Origin: Bacillus siamensis KCTC 13613
GTDB taxonomy: Bacteria > Bacillota > Bacilli > Bacillales > Bacillaceae
Assembly (NCBI RefSeq): GCF_000262045.1
Contig: NZ_AJVF01000039.1
Coordinates: 558,001 to 622,000, forward strand
DNA: 64,000 nucleotides
Direction: 5' to 3'
Translations under genes and position numbers: made by a program
Shown: positions 10,990 through 22,062 of the stretch, piece by piece
Numbering within the stretch: the first letter of the stretch is position 1
Layout of the letters: each line of letters opens with the position of its first letter
Notes under the pieces: generated by a model
Told to the model about the DNA's origin: nothing
The model's database searches: none
What the model saw: the letters and a program-made list of their open reading frames with translations, nothing else

Positions 10990-12444
10990 GTGGGAAAACA
11001 CACTTCTGAACATAAAAAGCACGCACAAATTGTCCAGCTGCTTCAGGATGGACAATATTTTTTTCATAAAGGCTTAAAAGCATATAAAGAGCGGAATTTA
11101 AAACGGGCCAGCAAACTGATTCAGAGGGCCGTTCACCTCGAGCCGAATGATTCCGAAATGCTGTCCCGGCTGGCCGTCATTTATTCTGAAATGGGCCACT
11201 ACCAGCAGTCAAATGAGCTGTTCGACTTTATTATGGTGAACCTGAAAGAAGAAATGCCCGAGTGTCATTACTTTAAAGCGAACAATTTCGCGCATTTGGG
11301 GCTCTTTCAGGAAGCATACAAAGAAGCCGCGGCTTATTCAGATGCCGAACCGGACGGAGAATTCAGCGAAGAGATAGAAAATCTGATGGAGCTTTTGGAT
11401 TTCGGTGAAGCGGGTGAAAACGAATCGCTCTATGATCAGGATGAATTGCTGATCAGGCAGGACCGGGCAAAAACGCTTCTTGAGAGCGGCCAGCTTCATG
11501 AAGCGGTTGTCATGCTTGAAGAGATTACAGCCGATTATCCCGAGCTTTGGTCCGCGTACAACAACCTTGCGCTCGCTTACTTTTACTCAGGCAATGTCAC
11601 AAAAGCGAAACAGACGGTATTCGAAGTGCTTGAGAAAAATGAAGGCAATCTCCATGCCTTGTGCAACTACCTGGTATTCTGCTATTACGAGAGAGAAGAT
11701 GAAAAAGTCGGGGAATTGAGCGAAAGGCTCTCCAATGTGTATCCGATTTTATTCGAACAGCGCTACAAGCTGGGGGCGACGCTGGCGCTTGTCGGCAGAC
11801 ATGATCTCGGCTATAAATGGCTCCGGTCTCTCTACAAAAGCGGGTTTGAAGGCGACGACACGTTTTATTACTGGCTGGCCGCCTCAGCCTACGGGACAGG
11901 CCGCACAGAATTTGCCGAAACCATTTGGAGAAAGGCCGAAACCGAATTTCCCGAATCAGACCGGTCCGCGCCTTGGGCAGAACGGCAGGAACCGCTGCCT
12001 GCTGCACTTGAACAGCGGCTCGCCGCCTATTATATCAGCAGCGCTGAAGGAGAGCGAAACCAGCTTGAGAAAGTTCTGACGGCAAAACGCGCTGCTTCAC
12101 CGTTTGAACAAGACTTCGTCAGACTGCTGCTTTCCGGTGAAGAAGGCGCTTCAGGCGTTTCTCATGATGCTTTGTTTACGTATCGGACGGTCAAGCTGCT
12201 GGAGAAAGCGGATGCCGGCAGTTTAAAGACTGACGTCATGAGCTGCTGGGTTTTTCACGTCATTCAGCACATCCGCGCCGCTGCTGCCGTACAGAATGAG
12301 CGGGCATGGGCCGCAGCCATCGCATACGTATGGAAAGAAGCAAACGGCGAAAAAACGACGAAAAAAGATACGGCCGCCATTTACGGTGTATCTCCGGCAA
12401 CACTGTCAAAATACATCAGACAAATAGATGATATATTGGAATAA
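10990..12444 (+). CDS. yvcD: TPR-repeat protein with C-terminal helix-turn-helix (YvcD)
   Basis: 484-residue cytoplasmic protein starting at GTG 10990 after AACGGAGG. Several tetratricopeptide repeats are visible (for example residues 20-75 and 155-250, with the A-x-x-Y-x-x-G-x-Y pattern in LWSAYNNLALAYFYSGN). The extreme C-terminus, KKDTAAIYGVSPATLSKYIRQID, looks like a helix-turn-helix, suggesting a DNA-binding or adaptor role. Genomic position before cwlO matches B. subtilis yvcD, whose function is not established. Confidence 0.85.
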   Translation: MGKHTSEHKKHAQIVQLLQDGQYFFHKGLKAYKERNLKRASKLIQRAVHLEPNDSEMLSRLAVIYSEMGHYQQSNELFDFIMVNLKEEMPECHYFKANNFAHLGLFQEAYKEAAAYSDAEPDGEFSEEIENLMELLDFGEAGENESLYDQDELLIRQDRAKTLLESGQLHEAVVMLEEITADYPELWSAYNNLALAYFYSGNVTKAKQTVFEVLEKNEGNLHALCNYLVFCYYEREDEKVGELSERLSNVYPILFEQRYKLGATLALVGRHDLGYKWLRSLYKSGFEGDDTFYYWLAASAYGTGRTEFAETIWRKAETEFPESDRSAPWAERQEPLPAALEQRLAAYYISSAEGERNQLEKVLTAKRAASPFEQDFVRLLLSGEEGASGVSHDALFTYRTVKLLEKADAGSLKTDVMSCWVFHVIQHIRAAAAVQNERAWAAAIAYVWKEANGEKTTKKDTAAIYGVSPATLSKYIRQIDDILE

Positions 12445-12481
12445 AACCGATTCTTTCTATATAAAGAGTCGGTTCTTTTTT
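12445..12481 (+). terminator. Terminator after yvcD
   Basis: Hairpin AACCGATTCT/AGAGTCGGTT (one G-T pair) followed by CTTTTTTTT directly after the yvcD stop. Confidence 0.88.
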
Positions 12482-12619
12482 TATCAGAAAGGGGCAAAAC
12501 AGAACTTTACTGCCGGAAAAAGAGATTTTTATACGTCTTTTTTTTGCTTTTTGAACCGAAATCAGGCCGCCAGCACCGTTTATTTTGCAAAATATGAGAT
12601 TTGCAATCACATTGAAATA

Positions 12620-12841
12620 TAACTGTAATAAAAATTGTCGAAACATGATGGTATAATGATTCTCGTACATAAGAGATTAGTTTATTTTACATGTGCTGTA
12701 TAATCTATACCAATTTAAAAGATTAAAAGATTCATACATAAAAATCATCAGCCTCACGGGTATGTGAGGAAGCGTAACTTTGATGTTCATAATAGAATTC
12801 CAAATGAGAACAGGTTTAAAGTAAAAGGGAGGAAAGAAAAA
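12620..12841 (+). promoter_or_regulatory. cwlO promoter and long 5' leader
   Basis: TATAAT at 12652-12657 lies about 185 bp ahead of the cwlO start, implying a long untranslated leader. Upstream, TGTAAT (12624) and TGT (12636) resemble WalR half-sites but are 12 rather than 11 bp apart, so a WalR site is only suggested. B. subtilis cwlO is known to be WalRK-dependent and to have a regulated leader. The preceding 12484-12619 shows no gene. Confidence 0.5.
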
Positions 12842-14248
12842 GTGAAAAAGAGTTTATTAACACTTGGTTTGGCTTCCGTCATCGGGACAAGCAGTTTTTT
12901 GATCCCATTTACAAAAACTGCATCGGCGGAAACATTAGACAGCAAAAAAGCAAAAATCGAAAGCAAGCAATCTGAGGTGGCTTCAAGCCTTGATGCAAAA
13001 GAAAAGGAATTGTCTAAACTTCAGGACAAGCAGGCTAAGATTGAAAAAGAACTGAAAGACATTAACGCAAAAGCGTTGGATACAAGTAATAAAATTGAAG
13101 ATAAAAAAGCTGAAAACGAAAAAACGAAAAAGCGCATCGCTGATTTGAAAAAAGAAATCAAAGAAACAGAAGCGCGTATTGAAAAACGCAATGAAATCCT
13201 GAAAAAACGCGTTCGTTCTTTACAGGAAAACGGCGGTTCTCAAGGATACATAGATGTTCTTTTAGGGGCGACAAGCTTCGGGGACTTCATTTCACGTGCG
13301 ACTGCGGTATCTTCTATCGTTGATGCGGATAAAGATCTGATCAAACAGCAGGAGCAGGATAAAGCGAAACTCGAAGATGTGGAAGCTGAGCTTAACGTGA
13401 AGCTGAAAAAAGTCCAGGATGACCTTGCGAAGCTAGAGTCTATGCAAAAAGACCTGAACAAACAGCTTGATCAGAAAGACAAGCTTTTCGACGAAGCGAA
13501 AAACGGTCAGAAAAAAGCGGCTGCCGCTATCTCTGATCTGAAAAAAGAAGCGTCACAGCTTGCAAACGCAAAAGCTGACACTGAAAAAGAACAGAAGCGC
13601 ATTAAAGCTGAGCAGGCTGCAGCGGCTGCCCTGATCAAAAAGCAGGAAGAAGCGCAAAAAGCCTCTGAAGACCAAAACCAAACAGATGACAGCCAGCCGG
13701 CAGCGGTTAAAACTGTGAAAAAAGCGGCTGTTTCAACATCATCTGATTCATCTGACAGCTCAAGCAAATCGGGCACTTCAGGCGGCTCATCTCATAACAG
13801 CGGCGGTTCAGATGATTCTGACGGCGGATCTGTTATCTCAAATTCAGGCGGTATTGAAGGCGCGATCAGCGTAGGATCAAGCCTTGTGGGTCAATCTCCG
13901 TACAAATTCGGCGGCGGACGCACACAATCTGATATTAACAACCGTATCTTTGACTGCTCATCATTTGTACGCTGGGCTTATGCTAACGCAGGCGTTAACC
14001 TCGGACCTGTAAGCGGCACAAGCACAGATACGCTAATCGGAAGAGGTAAAGCAGTCAGCGCGTCTGACATGAAACGCGGAGACTTAGTATTCTTCGATAC
14101 GTATAAAACAAACGGCCACGTCGGCATCTACTTAGGTAACGGGACATTCCTGAACGATAATACATCTCATGGTGTATCCATCGATTCTATGAGCAACCCT
14201 TACTGGAAAAAAGTATTCAACGGCAATGTAAGACGTGTCGTGCAATAA
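12842..14248 (+). CDS. cwlO: Peptidoglycan D,L-endopeptidase CwlO
   Basis: Secreted cell-wall hydrolase required for cell elongation, acting with FtsEX in B. subtilis. From GTG 12842 (GGGAGG 12828-12833) it is 468 residues. A signal peptide ends near TASAE (residue 30); residues 35-270 form a long coiled coil rich in Lys/Glu/Ala; a Ser/Gly-rich linker covers about 300-345; the C-terminal NlpC/P60 domain has catalytic Cys in [11 protein letters not shown], His in NGHVGIYLG and a polar third residue near the end. An in-frame ATG at 12764 has no RBS and would mask the signal peptide. Confidence 0.95.
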   Translation: MKKSLLTLGLASVIGTSSFLIPFTKTASAETLDSKKAKIESKQSEVASSLDAKEKELSKLQDKQAKIEKELKDINAKALDTSNKIEDKKAENEKTKKRIADLKKEIKETEARIEKRNEILKKRVRSLQENGGSQGYIDVLLGATSFGDFISRATAVSSIVDADKDLIKQQEQDKAKLEDVEAELNVKLKKVQDDLAKLESMQKDLNKQLDQKDKLFDEAKNGQKKAAAAISDLKKEASQLANAKADTEKEQKRIKAEQAAAAALIKKQEEAQKASEDQNQTDDSQPAAVKTVKKAAVSTSSDSSDSSSKSGTSGGSSHNSGGSDDSDGGSVISNSGGIEGAISVGSSLVGQSPYKFGGGRTQSDINNRIFDCSSFVRWAYANAGVNLGPVSGTSTDTLIGRGKAVSASDMKRGDLVFFDTYKTNGHVGIYLGNGTFLNDNTSHGVSIDSMSNPYWKKVFNGNVRRVVQ

Positions 14249-14261
14249 TGAATAAGACAAG

Positions 14262-14290
14262 GGCCTTCCATCCCGGAAGGCTCTTTCTTT
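14262..14290 (+). terminator. Terminator after cwlO
   Basis: Hairpin GCCTTCC-ATCCC-GGAAGGC followed by TCTTTCTTT, 14 bases after the cwlO stop. Confidence 0.87.
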
Positions 14291-14340
14291 ATTTGTATAC
14301 CCGCTCAGGAGATGCCTAATCACGTTTTCTCAGAAAAATG

Positions 14341-14380
14341 AGCAAAAAAATAGCGAATCGCCCTCAGATTTTATAGGATA
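14341..14380 (+). promoter_or_regulatory. Putative Spx-type trxB promoter
   Basis: AGCA at 14341-14344 followed by an A-tract, TAGCGA (14351-14356) and TATAGG (14372-14377). In B. subtilis, Spx activates trxB through an AGCA element just upstream of a weak -35. The -35/-10 spacing here (15 bp) is short, so the exact elements are uncertain. Confidence 0.45.
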
Positions 14381-14448
14381 TGGGTAAGGAATACGATTGA
14401 TGGGGATTCTTATTCATATAGGGTGCGCCCCATTTCGAAAAGGAGTGA

Positions 14449-15405
<957 letters not shown>

Positions 15406-15523
15406 TCACTGTAATGTTCAGTTTTTGAATCGTTACTGGCTTTTAATTCCGCTGTAACACGGGTGAAATACTGATGTTTTAAGATGAATGTAGTAATTGA
15501 CCCCCTTTTTATATGAATACACC

Positions 15524-15558
15524 TTGGCACGGATTCCAGTATCCGTGCCCTTTTTTTG
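15524..15558 (+). terminator. Terminator after trxB
   Basis: Hairpin GGCACGGAT-TCCAGT-ATCCGTGCC followed by CTTTTTTT, about 120 bases after the stop. The bases between (15406-15523) hold no recognisable gene. Confidence 0.9.
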
Positions 15559-15595
15559 TAAATTTTTGTTTTCTGTCAAATAAAAGAAAAGGATG

Positions 15596-15638
15596 TCGGT
15601 GTCTCTGCATTGTGAGAGACATGCCGAAACGGTATAAT
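15596..15638 (+). promoter_or_regulatory. Promoter with embedded inverted repeat for the yvcI-yvcN operon
   Basis: TTGTGA (15610-15615), 17-bp spacer and TATAAT (15633-15638). An interrupted inverted repeat, CGG-T-GTCTCT with AGAGAC-ATG-CCG (15597-15625), covers the -35 and spacer, as an operator would. I do not recognise a known regulator for it. Confidence 0.65.
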
Positions 15639-15679
15639 GAAGAGACGATGATTTGTTGAGAAGGTTAGGTGACGTACTT

Positions 15680-16147
15680 GTGCAAAGAGTGACAAATTGT
15701 GTGCTGCAGACAGATGATCAGGTTCTCCTTCTCCAAAAGCCGAGACGGGGCTGGTGGGTCGCGCCCGGCGGGAAGATGGAGAGCGGTGAATCAGTCAGAG
15801 ATTCCGTCATCAGAGAGTACAGAGAAGAGACGGGAATTTATATATTAAATCCGCAGTTAAAAGGCGTGTTTACCTTTATTATTAAGGAACAGGAACAAAT
15901 CGTGTCAGAGTGGATGATGTTTACTTTTGTCGCCGATTCCTACACGGGGCGGAATGTCGCTGAATCAGAGGAAGGCATTCTGAAGTGGCATGACGTGAAA
16001 GATATCCACAGCCTTCCGATGGCACCCGGAGACGGACATATCCTTGATTTTATGATCAAGGGCCAAGGGCTTTTGCACGGCACCTTTACGTATACGCCGG
16101 ACTTCGAGCTGCTCAGCTATCGTTTAGATCCGCAGCTTATCAAATAA
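15680..16147 (+). CDS. yvcI: Nudix hydrolase YvcI
   Basis: 155-residue nudix protein. The nudix box is complete in [24 protein letters not shown] split here as [13 protein letters not shown] (about residues 35-47) and REYREETGI (about 51-59). Starts at GTG 15680 (protein [12 protein letters not shown]); an upstream TTG at 15653 is unlikely. First gene of the conserved yvcI-rapZ-yvcK-whiA-crh-yvcN cluster; substrate not evident from the sequence. Confidence 0.88.
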   Translation: MQRVTNCVLQTDDQVLLLQKPRRGWWVAPGGKMESGESVRDSVIREYREETGIYILNPQLKGVFTFIIKEQEQIVSEWMMFTFVADSYTGRNVAESEEGILKWHDVKDIHSLPMAPGDGHILDFMIKGQGLLHGTFTYTPDFELLSYRLDPQLIK

Positions 16148-16172
16148 AAGAAAGACCTCAGGGGGGAGAAAG

Positions 16173-17060
16173 ATGAGTGTGAATGAAAATCATGATATTC
16201 AGCTCGTCATCATAACGGGAATGTCTGGAGCGGGGAAAACCGTCGCCATTCAAAGCTTTGAGGATCTCGGCTATTTTTGCGTCGACAATCTGCCGCCTTC
16301 CTTGCTGCCGAAATTTTTGGAACTGATGAAAGAATCAAGTTCAAAAATGAGCAAGGTCGCGCTTGTCATGGATCTGCGGGGACGTGAATTTTTTGACAGG
16401 CTGATTGAGGCGCTGGATGAAATGGCGGAAAATCCGTGGATTACACCGCGCATTCTCTTTTTAGATGCGAAGGATTCCATCCTTGTGACGAGATACAAAG
16501 AAACGAGACGTTCTCATCCGCTGGCCGCTACCGGGCTTCCTCTCGAAGGAATCGCACTGGAGCGCCAGCTGCTTGAAGAATTGAAAGGGCGCTCTCAGCT
16601 GATCTATGACACGTCGGATATGAAACCGCGTGATCTGCGTGAAAAAATCGTGGCGCATTTCGCCACGAACCAAGGTGAGACCTTTACAGTGAACGTGATG
16701 TCATTCGGTTTCAAATACGGTCTTCCGATAGATGCCGATCTCGTGTTTGATGTAAGGTTTCTGCCGAATCCATTCTACATTGAAAGCATGAGGCCGCTTA
16801 CGGGGAAAGATGAGGAAGTCTCATCTTATGTGATGAAGTGGAATGAAACACAAAAGTTTATCGAAAAGCTTGTTGATCTGCTCGGCTTTATGCTTCCGTC
16901 TTATAAGCGGGAAGGAAAAAGCCAGCTTGTCATCGCGATCGGCTGTACGGGCGGCCAGCACCGCTCCGTTACACTCGCTGAGTATCTGGCTGATTATTTT
17001 AAAAAGGATTTCTATACTCATGTTACTCACCGGGACATTGAAAAGAGAAGCCGGAAATGA
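16173..17060 (+). CDS. rapZ: RNase adapter / nucleotide-binding protein RapZ (YvcJ)
   Basis: 295-residue P-loop protein. Walker A GMSGAGKT at residues 16-23; C-terminal domain with [19 protein letters not shown] near residue 255. YvcJ of B. subtilis hydrolyses GTP/ATP and influences competence; the enterobacterial homologue RapZ controls glmS via small RNAs, but no such role should be assumed here. RBS GGGGGGAG at 16160-16166. Overlaps yvcK by 4 bp. Confidence 0.93.
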   Translation: MSVNENHDIQLVIITGMSGAGKTVAIQSFEDLGYFCVDNLPPSLLPKFLELMKESSSKMSKVALVMDLRGREFFDRLIEALDEMAENPWITPRILFLDAKDSILVTRYKETRRSHPLAATGLPLEGIALERQLLEELKGRSQLIYDTSDMKPRDLREKIVAHFATNQGETFTVNVMSFGFKYGLPIDADLVFDVRFLPNPFYIESMRPLTGKDEEVSSYVMKWNETQKFIEKLVDLLGFMLPSYKREGKSQLVIAIGCTGGQHRSVTLAEYLADYFKKDFYTHVTHRDIEKRSRK

Positions 17061-18010
17061 ATAAGAAGCCGAAAATCGCAATCTTCGGAGGCGGAACGGG
17101 TTTGTCCGTGCTGCTCCGCGGATTAAAGCATAAGCCCGTTGATATTACGGCGATTGTGACCGTTGCTGATGACGGCGGAAGTTCAGGCCGTCTGCGGGAT
17201 GAACTTCAAATTCCGCCGCCGGGTGACATCCGTAACGTACTGGCTGCTTTGTCAGATGTTGAGCCGCTCGTTGAAAACCTGTTTCAGCACCGTTTCAACA
17301 AAGGAAGCGACTTAACCGGACATTCGCTCGGCAATTTGATTTTGGCAGCGATGACGAATATAACCGGTGATTTCTTTCACGCTGTCACCGAAATGAGCAA
17401 AGTGCTGAATGTCCGCGGCAGAGTATTGCCGGCTGCCAACACCAGCGTCGTTCTTCATGCCGAAATGGAGGACGGGCAGGTCGTCTCCGGAGAATCGACC
17501 ATTCCTTCTTACGGCCAGCGCATTAAACGGGTGTTTCTTACGCCTGAAAAAATTGATCCGCTGCCGGAGACGATTGACGTGATCCGTCAGGCCGACTTAA
17601 TCATTATCGGCCCGGGAAGCCTGTATACAAGCATTCTCCCGAACCTGCTCGTGCCGAAAATCGGAGAGGAAGTCGTCAAGGCTGCGGCCAAAAAAGTATA
17701 TATCTGCAATGTCATGACGCAGCCCGGCGAAACGCTTCAATACAGCGCGGCCGACCATGTTAAGGCGCTGAACGATCATATGGAGCAGCCGTTTATCGAT
17801 ACGATTTTAATCAATAATGAAGATATCCCTGACGAAATCAAAAGCAAATATGCGAAAGAGCTGGCCCGGCCCGTTGAATTTAACGTTGAAAAGCTGAAAG
17901 CCATGGGGCTTGAAGTGATCAGAGACCAGATTATCACGTATAAAAATGGCGTAATCCGTCACGATACACATAAAGTGGCTTCTCTTCTCGTCGATTTATT
18001 AAGGGACTAG
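17057..18010 (+). CDS. yvcK: Gluconeogenesis factor YvcK
   Basis: 317-residue member of the YvcK/CofD-like family. N-terminal [14 protein letters not shown] and [15 protein letters not shown] are the family signatures that bind UDP-sugars. In B. subtilis it is needed for growth on gluconeogenic carbon sources and normal cell shape. Overlaps rapZ (ATGA); whiA begins 26 bp after its stop. Confidence 0.93.
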   Translation: MNKKPKIAIFGGGTGLSVLLRGLKHKPVDITAIVTVADDGGSSGRLRDELQIPPPGDIRNVLAALSDVEPLVENLFQHRFNKGSDLTGHSLGNLILAAMTNITGDFFHAVTEMSKVLNVRGRVLPAANTSVVLHAEMEDGQVVSGESTIPSYGQRIKRVFLTPEKIDPLPETIDVIRQADLIIIGPGSLYTSILPNLLVPKIGEEVVKAAAKKVYICNVMTQPGETLQYSAADHVKALNDHMEQPFIDTILINNEDIPDEIKSKYAKELARPVEFNVEKLKAMGLEVIRDQIITYKNGVIRHDTHKVASLLVDLLRD

Positions 18011-18036
18011 AGGTCTTTTGAAATGAGGTGGCTAAT

Positions 18037-18987
18037 ATGTCATTTGCATCGGAAACCAAAAAAGAACTGACGAATCTGGAAGTGAAGGACTGCTGCGCCA
18101 AGGCGGAGCTGTCCGCGCTGATTCGGATGAACGGTTCATTGTCATTTTCAAACCGCCATCTCGTGCTTGACGTTCAAACCGAAAATGCGGCGATTGCGCG
18201 CCGCATTTATACATTGCTGAAGAAACAATATGATGTATCGGTCGAACTGTTAGTCAGAAAAAAAATGCGGCTGAAAAAAAACAATGTTTATATTGTACGC
18301 TTTTCTGAAAATGCAAAGCTGATTTTGGAGGAATTGAAAATCCTCGGGGAGAACTTTGTATTCGAACGGAATATTTCTGAGGAACTGGTGGCGAAACGCT
18401 GCTGCAAACGTTCTTATATGAGAGGGGCGTTTTTGGCGGGGGGATCCGTGAATAATCCTGAAACATCGTCATACCACTTGGAAATCTTCTCGCTTTATAA
18501 GGAACATAACGATTCATTATGCGCGCTGCTGAATGAATTCCACCTGAACAGCAAAACGCTTGAACGGAAAAAAGGCTATATTACGTACTTAAAAGAGGCG
18601 GAAAAAATCACTGAATTTCTGAATGTCATCGGCGCCCACAATTCACTGCTGCGCTTTGAAGATGTGCGGATTGTCAGAGATATGAGAAATTCGGTGAACC
18701 GCCTCGTCAATTGTGAAACAGCAAACTTAAACAAAACCATCGGGGCTTCGCTCAGACAGGTGGAAAATATTAAATACATTGATGAACGGATCGGTCTTGA
18801 AGCGCTGCCGGAAAAGCTTCGCGAAATTGCACAGCTGCGGATTGATTATCAGGAAGTCACGCTGAAAGAACTTGGGGAAATGGTTGCAAGCGGGAAAATC
18901 AGCAAATCCGGCATCAATCACAGGCTGAGAAAGCTCGATGAAATTGCAGAACAGCTGCGTACAGGACAAAGCATCACTTTGAAATAA
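18037..18987 (+). CDS. whiA: WhiA, DNA-binding cell division/chromosome factor
   Basis: 316 residues. N-terminal half is a degenerate LAGLIDADG homing-endonuclease fold (region [16 protein letters not shown] near residue 130); the C-terminal helix-turn-helix lies in [26 protein letters not shown]. In B. subtilis it is a nucleoid-associated protein affecting division and segregation. ATG 18037 follows GAGGTGG; an upstream in-frame codon at 18028 lies within the RBS. Confidence 0.94.
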   Translation: MSFASETKKELTNLEVKDCCAKAELSALIRMNGSLSFSNRHLVLDVQTENAAIARRIYTLLKKQYDVSVELLVRKKMRLKKNNVYIVRFSENAKLILEELKILGENFVFERNISEELVAKRCCKRSYMRGAFLAGGSVNNPETSSYHLEIFSLYKEHNDSLCALLNEFHLNSKTLERKKGYITYLKEAEKITEFLNVIGAHNSLLRFEDVRIVRDMRNSVNRLVNCETANLNKTIGASLRQVENIKYIDERIGLEALPEKLREIAQLRIDYQEVTLKELGEMVASGKISKSGINHRLRKLDEIAEQLRTGQSITLK

Positions 18988-19010
18988 CCGTACAGAAAAG
19001 GGGAGATCTT

Positions 19011-19268
19011 ATGGTTCAGGAGAAAGTGGAAGTGCGTTTAAAGACGGGATTGCAGGCGCGTCCCGCTGCATTGTTTGTACAGGAGGCAAATCGTTTTGCA
19101 TCAGATGTGTTTCTTGAGAAAAACGGCAAGAAAGTGAATGCCAAAAGCATTATGGGATTAATGAGTCTGGCGGTCAGCACGGGGACGGAAGTCACTCTGA
19201 TCGCTGAAGGCGACGATGAAAAGGAAGCGCTGGAAAAGCTGTCCGCTTATGTGCAGGAAGAAGTGTAA
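19011..19268 (+). CDS. crh: Catabolite repression HPr-like protein Crh
   Basis: 85-residue HPr paralogue. Position 15 is Gln (KTGLQARPA) instead of the phosphorylatable His of HPr, so it cannot take part in PTS transfer, while regulatory Ser46 is kept in AKSIMGL. Phosphorylated at Ser46 it acts as a corepressor of CcpA. RBS GGGGAG at 18998-19004. cre-like sites seen elsewhere in this window are its potential indirect targets. Confidence 0.96.
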   Translation: MVQEKVEVRLKTGLQARPAALFVQEANRFASDVFLEKNGKKVNAKSIMGLMSLAVSTGTEVTLIAEGDDEKEALEKLSAYVQEEV

Positions 19269-19292
19269 ACACTTTGTAAGGGGGACGGAACG

Positions 19293-20039
19293 ATGAATGA
19301 GTTTCTGAAAGATTGTTATCAAACGATAGGCTGGGAAAAGGATTCCCTCGATTTCAGCAACCTGCCGGAGTTTTTAAAGGCACTCGCGTATCGGTTTCCG
19401 TTTGAAAATCGCGCGGTTTTGTCCAAAAAAGAATATGACGTCACGAAAGAAGGACTGTGGCGGCACATGGTGAAGGAACCTCATGGCGGCCTTTGTTATG
19501 ACTTGAACGGACTGCTTTATTTCATACTGAAAGATGCCGGATTTGATGTCAAATTGATCCGCGGAACGGTTTGGAAAAACGGCTGGGCGCTGCCCGGCAC
19601 ACATGCGGCCGTGCTTCTTTCCGCCGGGGGGAGTGAGTACATCGCTGATGCAGGCTTCGGCCTCAATCTCGCCATGCAGCCTGTGCCGATGTTGGGAGAC
19701 GAGATGGTATCAGCGGCCGGCGCGTTCCGTGTGAGGATAGAAGAGACGGAATTCGGGACATACGTGCTTGAAATGAACAAAGGGGACGGCTGGCAGACAG
19801 GTTACGCATTTTCGCTTGAAGAAATCGATGAAAAGGACCTCAAGTCTATGAAACAAACAATCTTTGAACATGAACGCTCTCCTTTCAACAAACGCCTGCT
19901 TGCTTCTAAGCGGACACCGGAAGGGCACATGGTTCTGTCTGAACGCAATATAACAATAAAAAAACACGATGGCACAGCGGAAAACAGCAGAATAGACCGA
20001 TCAGAGTTTGAAGAAAAATTTAATACTCATTTTATGTAA
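19293..20039 (+). CDS. yvcN: Arylamine N-acetyltransferase-like protein YvcN
   Basis: 248 residues, NAT family. The catalytic triad is visible: Cys in GGLCYDLNGLLY near residue 69, His in GTHAAVLL near 108 and Asp in IADAGFGLN near 123. Such enzymes acetylate arylamines with acetyl-CoA; the natural substrate is not known. Last gene of the yvcI operon before a hairpin shared with the convergent barnase gene. Confidence 0.88.
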   Translation: MNEFLKDCYQTIGWEKDSLDFSNLPEFLKALAYRFPFENRAVLSKKEYDVTKEGLWRHMVKEPHGGLCYDLNGLLYFILKDAGFDVKLIRGTVWKNGWALPGTHAAVLLSAGGSEYIADAGFGLNLAMQPVPMLGDEMVSAAGAFRVRIEETEFGTYVLEMNKGDGWQTGYAFSLEEIDEKDLKSMKQTIFEHERSPFNKRLLASKRTPEGHMVLSERNITIKKHDGTAENSRIDRSEFEEKFNTHFM

Positions 20040-20059
20040 AGCCTGCAGATTTCCAGCAG

Positions 20060-20094
20060 AAAAAAACGGCCTCCCGCAGGGAAGCCGTTTTTTG
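20060..20094. terminator. Bidirectional terminator between yvcN and barnase
   Basis: Hairpin AAAAAACGGCCTCCC/GGGAAGCCGTTTTTT (one mismatch) with T-tracts on both strands, between convergent genes. Confidence 0.88.
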
Positions 20095-20101
20095 TTTCGG
20101 T

Positions 20102-20551
20102 TTATCTGATTTTCGTAAAGGTTTTATAATGATCTGTCGTCTTATAAATCAGCCAGTCGCTTGAGTAAAGAATCCGGTCTGAATTTCTGAAGCCTGATGT
20201 ATAGTTAATATCCGCTTCACGCCACGTCCGCCCGCTTTTGGCCGGGAGTTTGCCTTCCCTGTTTGAGAAGATGTCTCCGCCGATGCTTTTCCCCGGAGCG
20301 ACGTCTGCAAGGTTCCCTTTTGATGCTACCCAGCCGAGGGCCTGTGCCTCTGATTTTGTAATGTAATTATCAGGAAGTTTGTGATATGTCAGAAGATAAT
20401 CCGCAACCCCGTCAAATGTGTTGATAACCTGTGCTTCTGTGTGTGCCTTGTGAGACGGTGTTTCCGTCTTGGCATTCGTTGAAAACAGTATCCCCGCCGC
20501 CGAGAAAAGCACCAGTAAACAAACGGAAATCCATGATAAACGTTTTTTCAA
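20102..20551 (-). CDS. Barnase, extracellular guanyl-specific ribonuclease precursor
   Basis: Near-identical to B. amyloliquefaciens barnase. From TTG 20551 (GGGAGG 6 bases before) the precursor has a signal peptide and short pro-segment, and the mature 110-residue enzyme starts at AQVINTFDG. Catalytic Glu73, Arg87 and His102 (mature numbering) are present in READINY, SDRILYS and DHYK. Differences from the reference enzyme as I remember it: Q15L, G65A and Q104K. It cleaves RNA after purines, chiefly G; host cells need the inhibitor barstar, which I do not find anywhere in this window. An in-frame ATG at 20566 overlaps the RBS. Confidence 0.97.
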   Translation of the reverse strand: MKKRLSWISVCLLVLFSAAGILFSTNAKTETPSHKAHTEAQVINTFDGVADYLLTYHKLPDNYITKSEAQALGWVASKGNLADVAPGKSIGGDIFSNREGKLPAKSGRTWREADINYTSGFRNSDRILYSSDWLIYKTTDHYKTFTKIR

Positions 20552-20654
20552 AGCAATACCTCCCATTTTTCATCATGTGAAGCTGATTCCTTTTTATTGT
20601 ATCAGCATCGAAAGAAAGGAATAGATAGAATTTAAAAATAGTACTTTTGATCCA

Positions 20655-20688
20655 GCGAAAAATAAACCCCGGCTGAACCAACCGGGAT
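20655..20688 (-). terminator. Terminator of yvcT
   Basis: On the minus strand, CCCGG-loop-CCGGGG followed by TTTATTTTT, 10 bases after the yvcT stop. Confidence 0.75.
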
Positions 20689-20696
20689 TATTCCTC

Positions 20697-21662
20697 TCAT
20701 TGAAATTCTTTCGTGAGGTTTTTCGGTGTTTTTCCGTATACGGCGTCAATCATGTTTTGGGCGGCTTGCTTGAACATATTCAAACGGATTTTAGCCGTTG
20801 CTGAACCGATATGCGGAAGCAATGTGACGTTTTCCAGCTGGAGGAGCGGATTGTCTTCACCGATCGGCTCTTTTTCAAATACATCTAAACCGGCGCCTTT
20901 TATCCAGCCCTCCTGCAATGCGCGGATGAGCGTTTTTTCATCAACCGTCTTTCCCCGGGAAATATTGACGAAAAATGCCGTATCTTTCATCAATTTAAAT
21001 TCCCGTTCTCCTATCATATGATACGTTTCGTCAGTAAGAGGCGTAATTAAAAGCACAAAGTCTGACGTTTTCAGCAGTGTATCTAAGTCGGCATATGTAA
21101 CGCCGAGCTCTTTCTCAGCATCCGGTTTTCTGCTGCGGTTATAGTATAACACGTCCATATCGAAGCCGAATTTTGCCCGTTTGGCTGCTTGTTCACCGAT
21201 TCTGCCCATGCCGATAATGCCCAATGTCTGATGGTGGACATCCATACCGAAAAGGGATTCTTCCTCAACAGTTCCCCATTTGCCGGCCCGGACGAATCGA
21301 TCCAATTCGGCAACCCGTCTGGCGGAAGACAGGATTAATGAAAAAGCCAGATCAGCGACCGTGTCATCCAAGGTGTACGGCGTATGTGTGCCGACGACCC
21401 CGCGTCTTTTCATTTCTTCTATATTAAAATTATCGTAGCCGACTGAATTGTTGCTGACGACTTTCAGTTTCGGCGCGTGATCCAGCAAATCACTGTCAAT
21501 CGCCGTTCCGGATGTCAGCAGCCCTTCAGCATCCTTCATTTTCTCGTACAATTCTTCTTTTGAAATGGTATCTTCTTTCCAGATGTCATAGCGGCAATGC
21601 TCGCCTATCATTTGTTCGACTTCCGGCGGTATCGGTTTTGCGATGAATACATATGGTTTCAA
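20697..21662 (-). CDS. yvcT: 2-hydroxyacid dehydrogenase YvcT (glyoxylate/2-ketogluconate reductase type)
   Basis: 321 residues from TTG 21662 (AAGGAGG well spaced; the ATG 27 bp upstream precedes the RBS). D-isomer-specific family: NAD(P) site [20 protein letters not shown] near residue 150, catalytic Arg in [11 protein letters not shown], Glu in FEKEPIGED and His in [10 protein letters not shown]. Probably reduces 2-keto acids such as glyoxylate, hydroxypyruvate or 2-ketogluconate. Monocistronic. Confidence 0.9.
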   Translation of the reverse strand: MKPYVFIAKPIPPEVEQMIGEHCRYDIWKEDTISKEELYEKMKDAEGLLTSGTAIDSDLLDHAPKLKVVSNNSVGYDNFNIEEMKRRGVVGTHTPYTLDDTVADLAFSLILSSARRVAELDRFVRAGKWGTVEEESLFGMDVHHQTLGIIGMGRIGEQAAKRAKFGFDMDVLYYNRSRKPDAEKELGVTYADLDTLLKTSDFVLLITPLTDETYHMIGEREFKLMKDTAFFVNISRGKTVDEKTLIRALQEGWIKGAGLDVFEKEPIGEDNPLLQLENVTLLPHIGSATAKIRLNMFKQAAQNMIDAVYGKTPKNLTKEFQ

Positions 21663-21965
21663 CGGGGCTTCTCCTCCTTTGTCTTTCATCTCTATTTTAT
21701 TATATAAGAGAAGCGGTAAGGTGAGAAATATTCAAATGCATTCGGTGAATTTCTGGTTCTTTTGAACCCAAAATGAAAAGAAGAAGAGATATACATGTGT
21801 GATTTCTCCAATCCGTAACAGAATCCGCCTATATTTCTAAAGGCAAAAGCGCGGGACCGCTGTTTTCAAAAGCTTTATAGGTTTGTATAAAGATAAATTT
21901 TATTATTTTTGAAAGATATAAATGAATATAATCTGAATTTACAGTTAAATTATCGTGTCTTTTTT

Positions 21966-21979
21966 TGAAAGCGCTTTTG
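21966..21979 (+). promoter_or_regulatory. cre-like catabolite operator ahead of yvdA
   Basis: TGAAAGCGCTTTTG matches the palindromic CcpA site at 12 of 14 positions and lies 84 bp upstream of the yvdA start. The surrounding 21690-22050 contains no gene. Confidence 0.55.
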
Positions 21980-22062
21980 AGGCCTTTTTCTGTGCTATAA
22001 TTCCTTACTGTAAGCTGGGTAAGAAGGCTTGCAATACAATCGGATGGGAGATGATTAGAAAA

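Noticed and set aside
12720..12841. c-di-AMP (ydaO-type) riboswitch in the cwlO leader
   Set aside because: The conserved ydaO-yuaA sequence elements are not visible; the leader is too AT-rich and short of stems.
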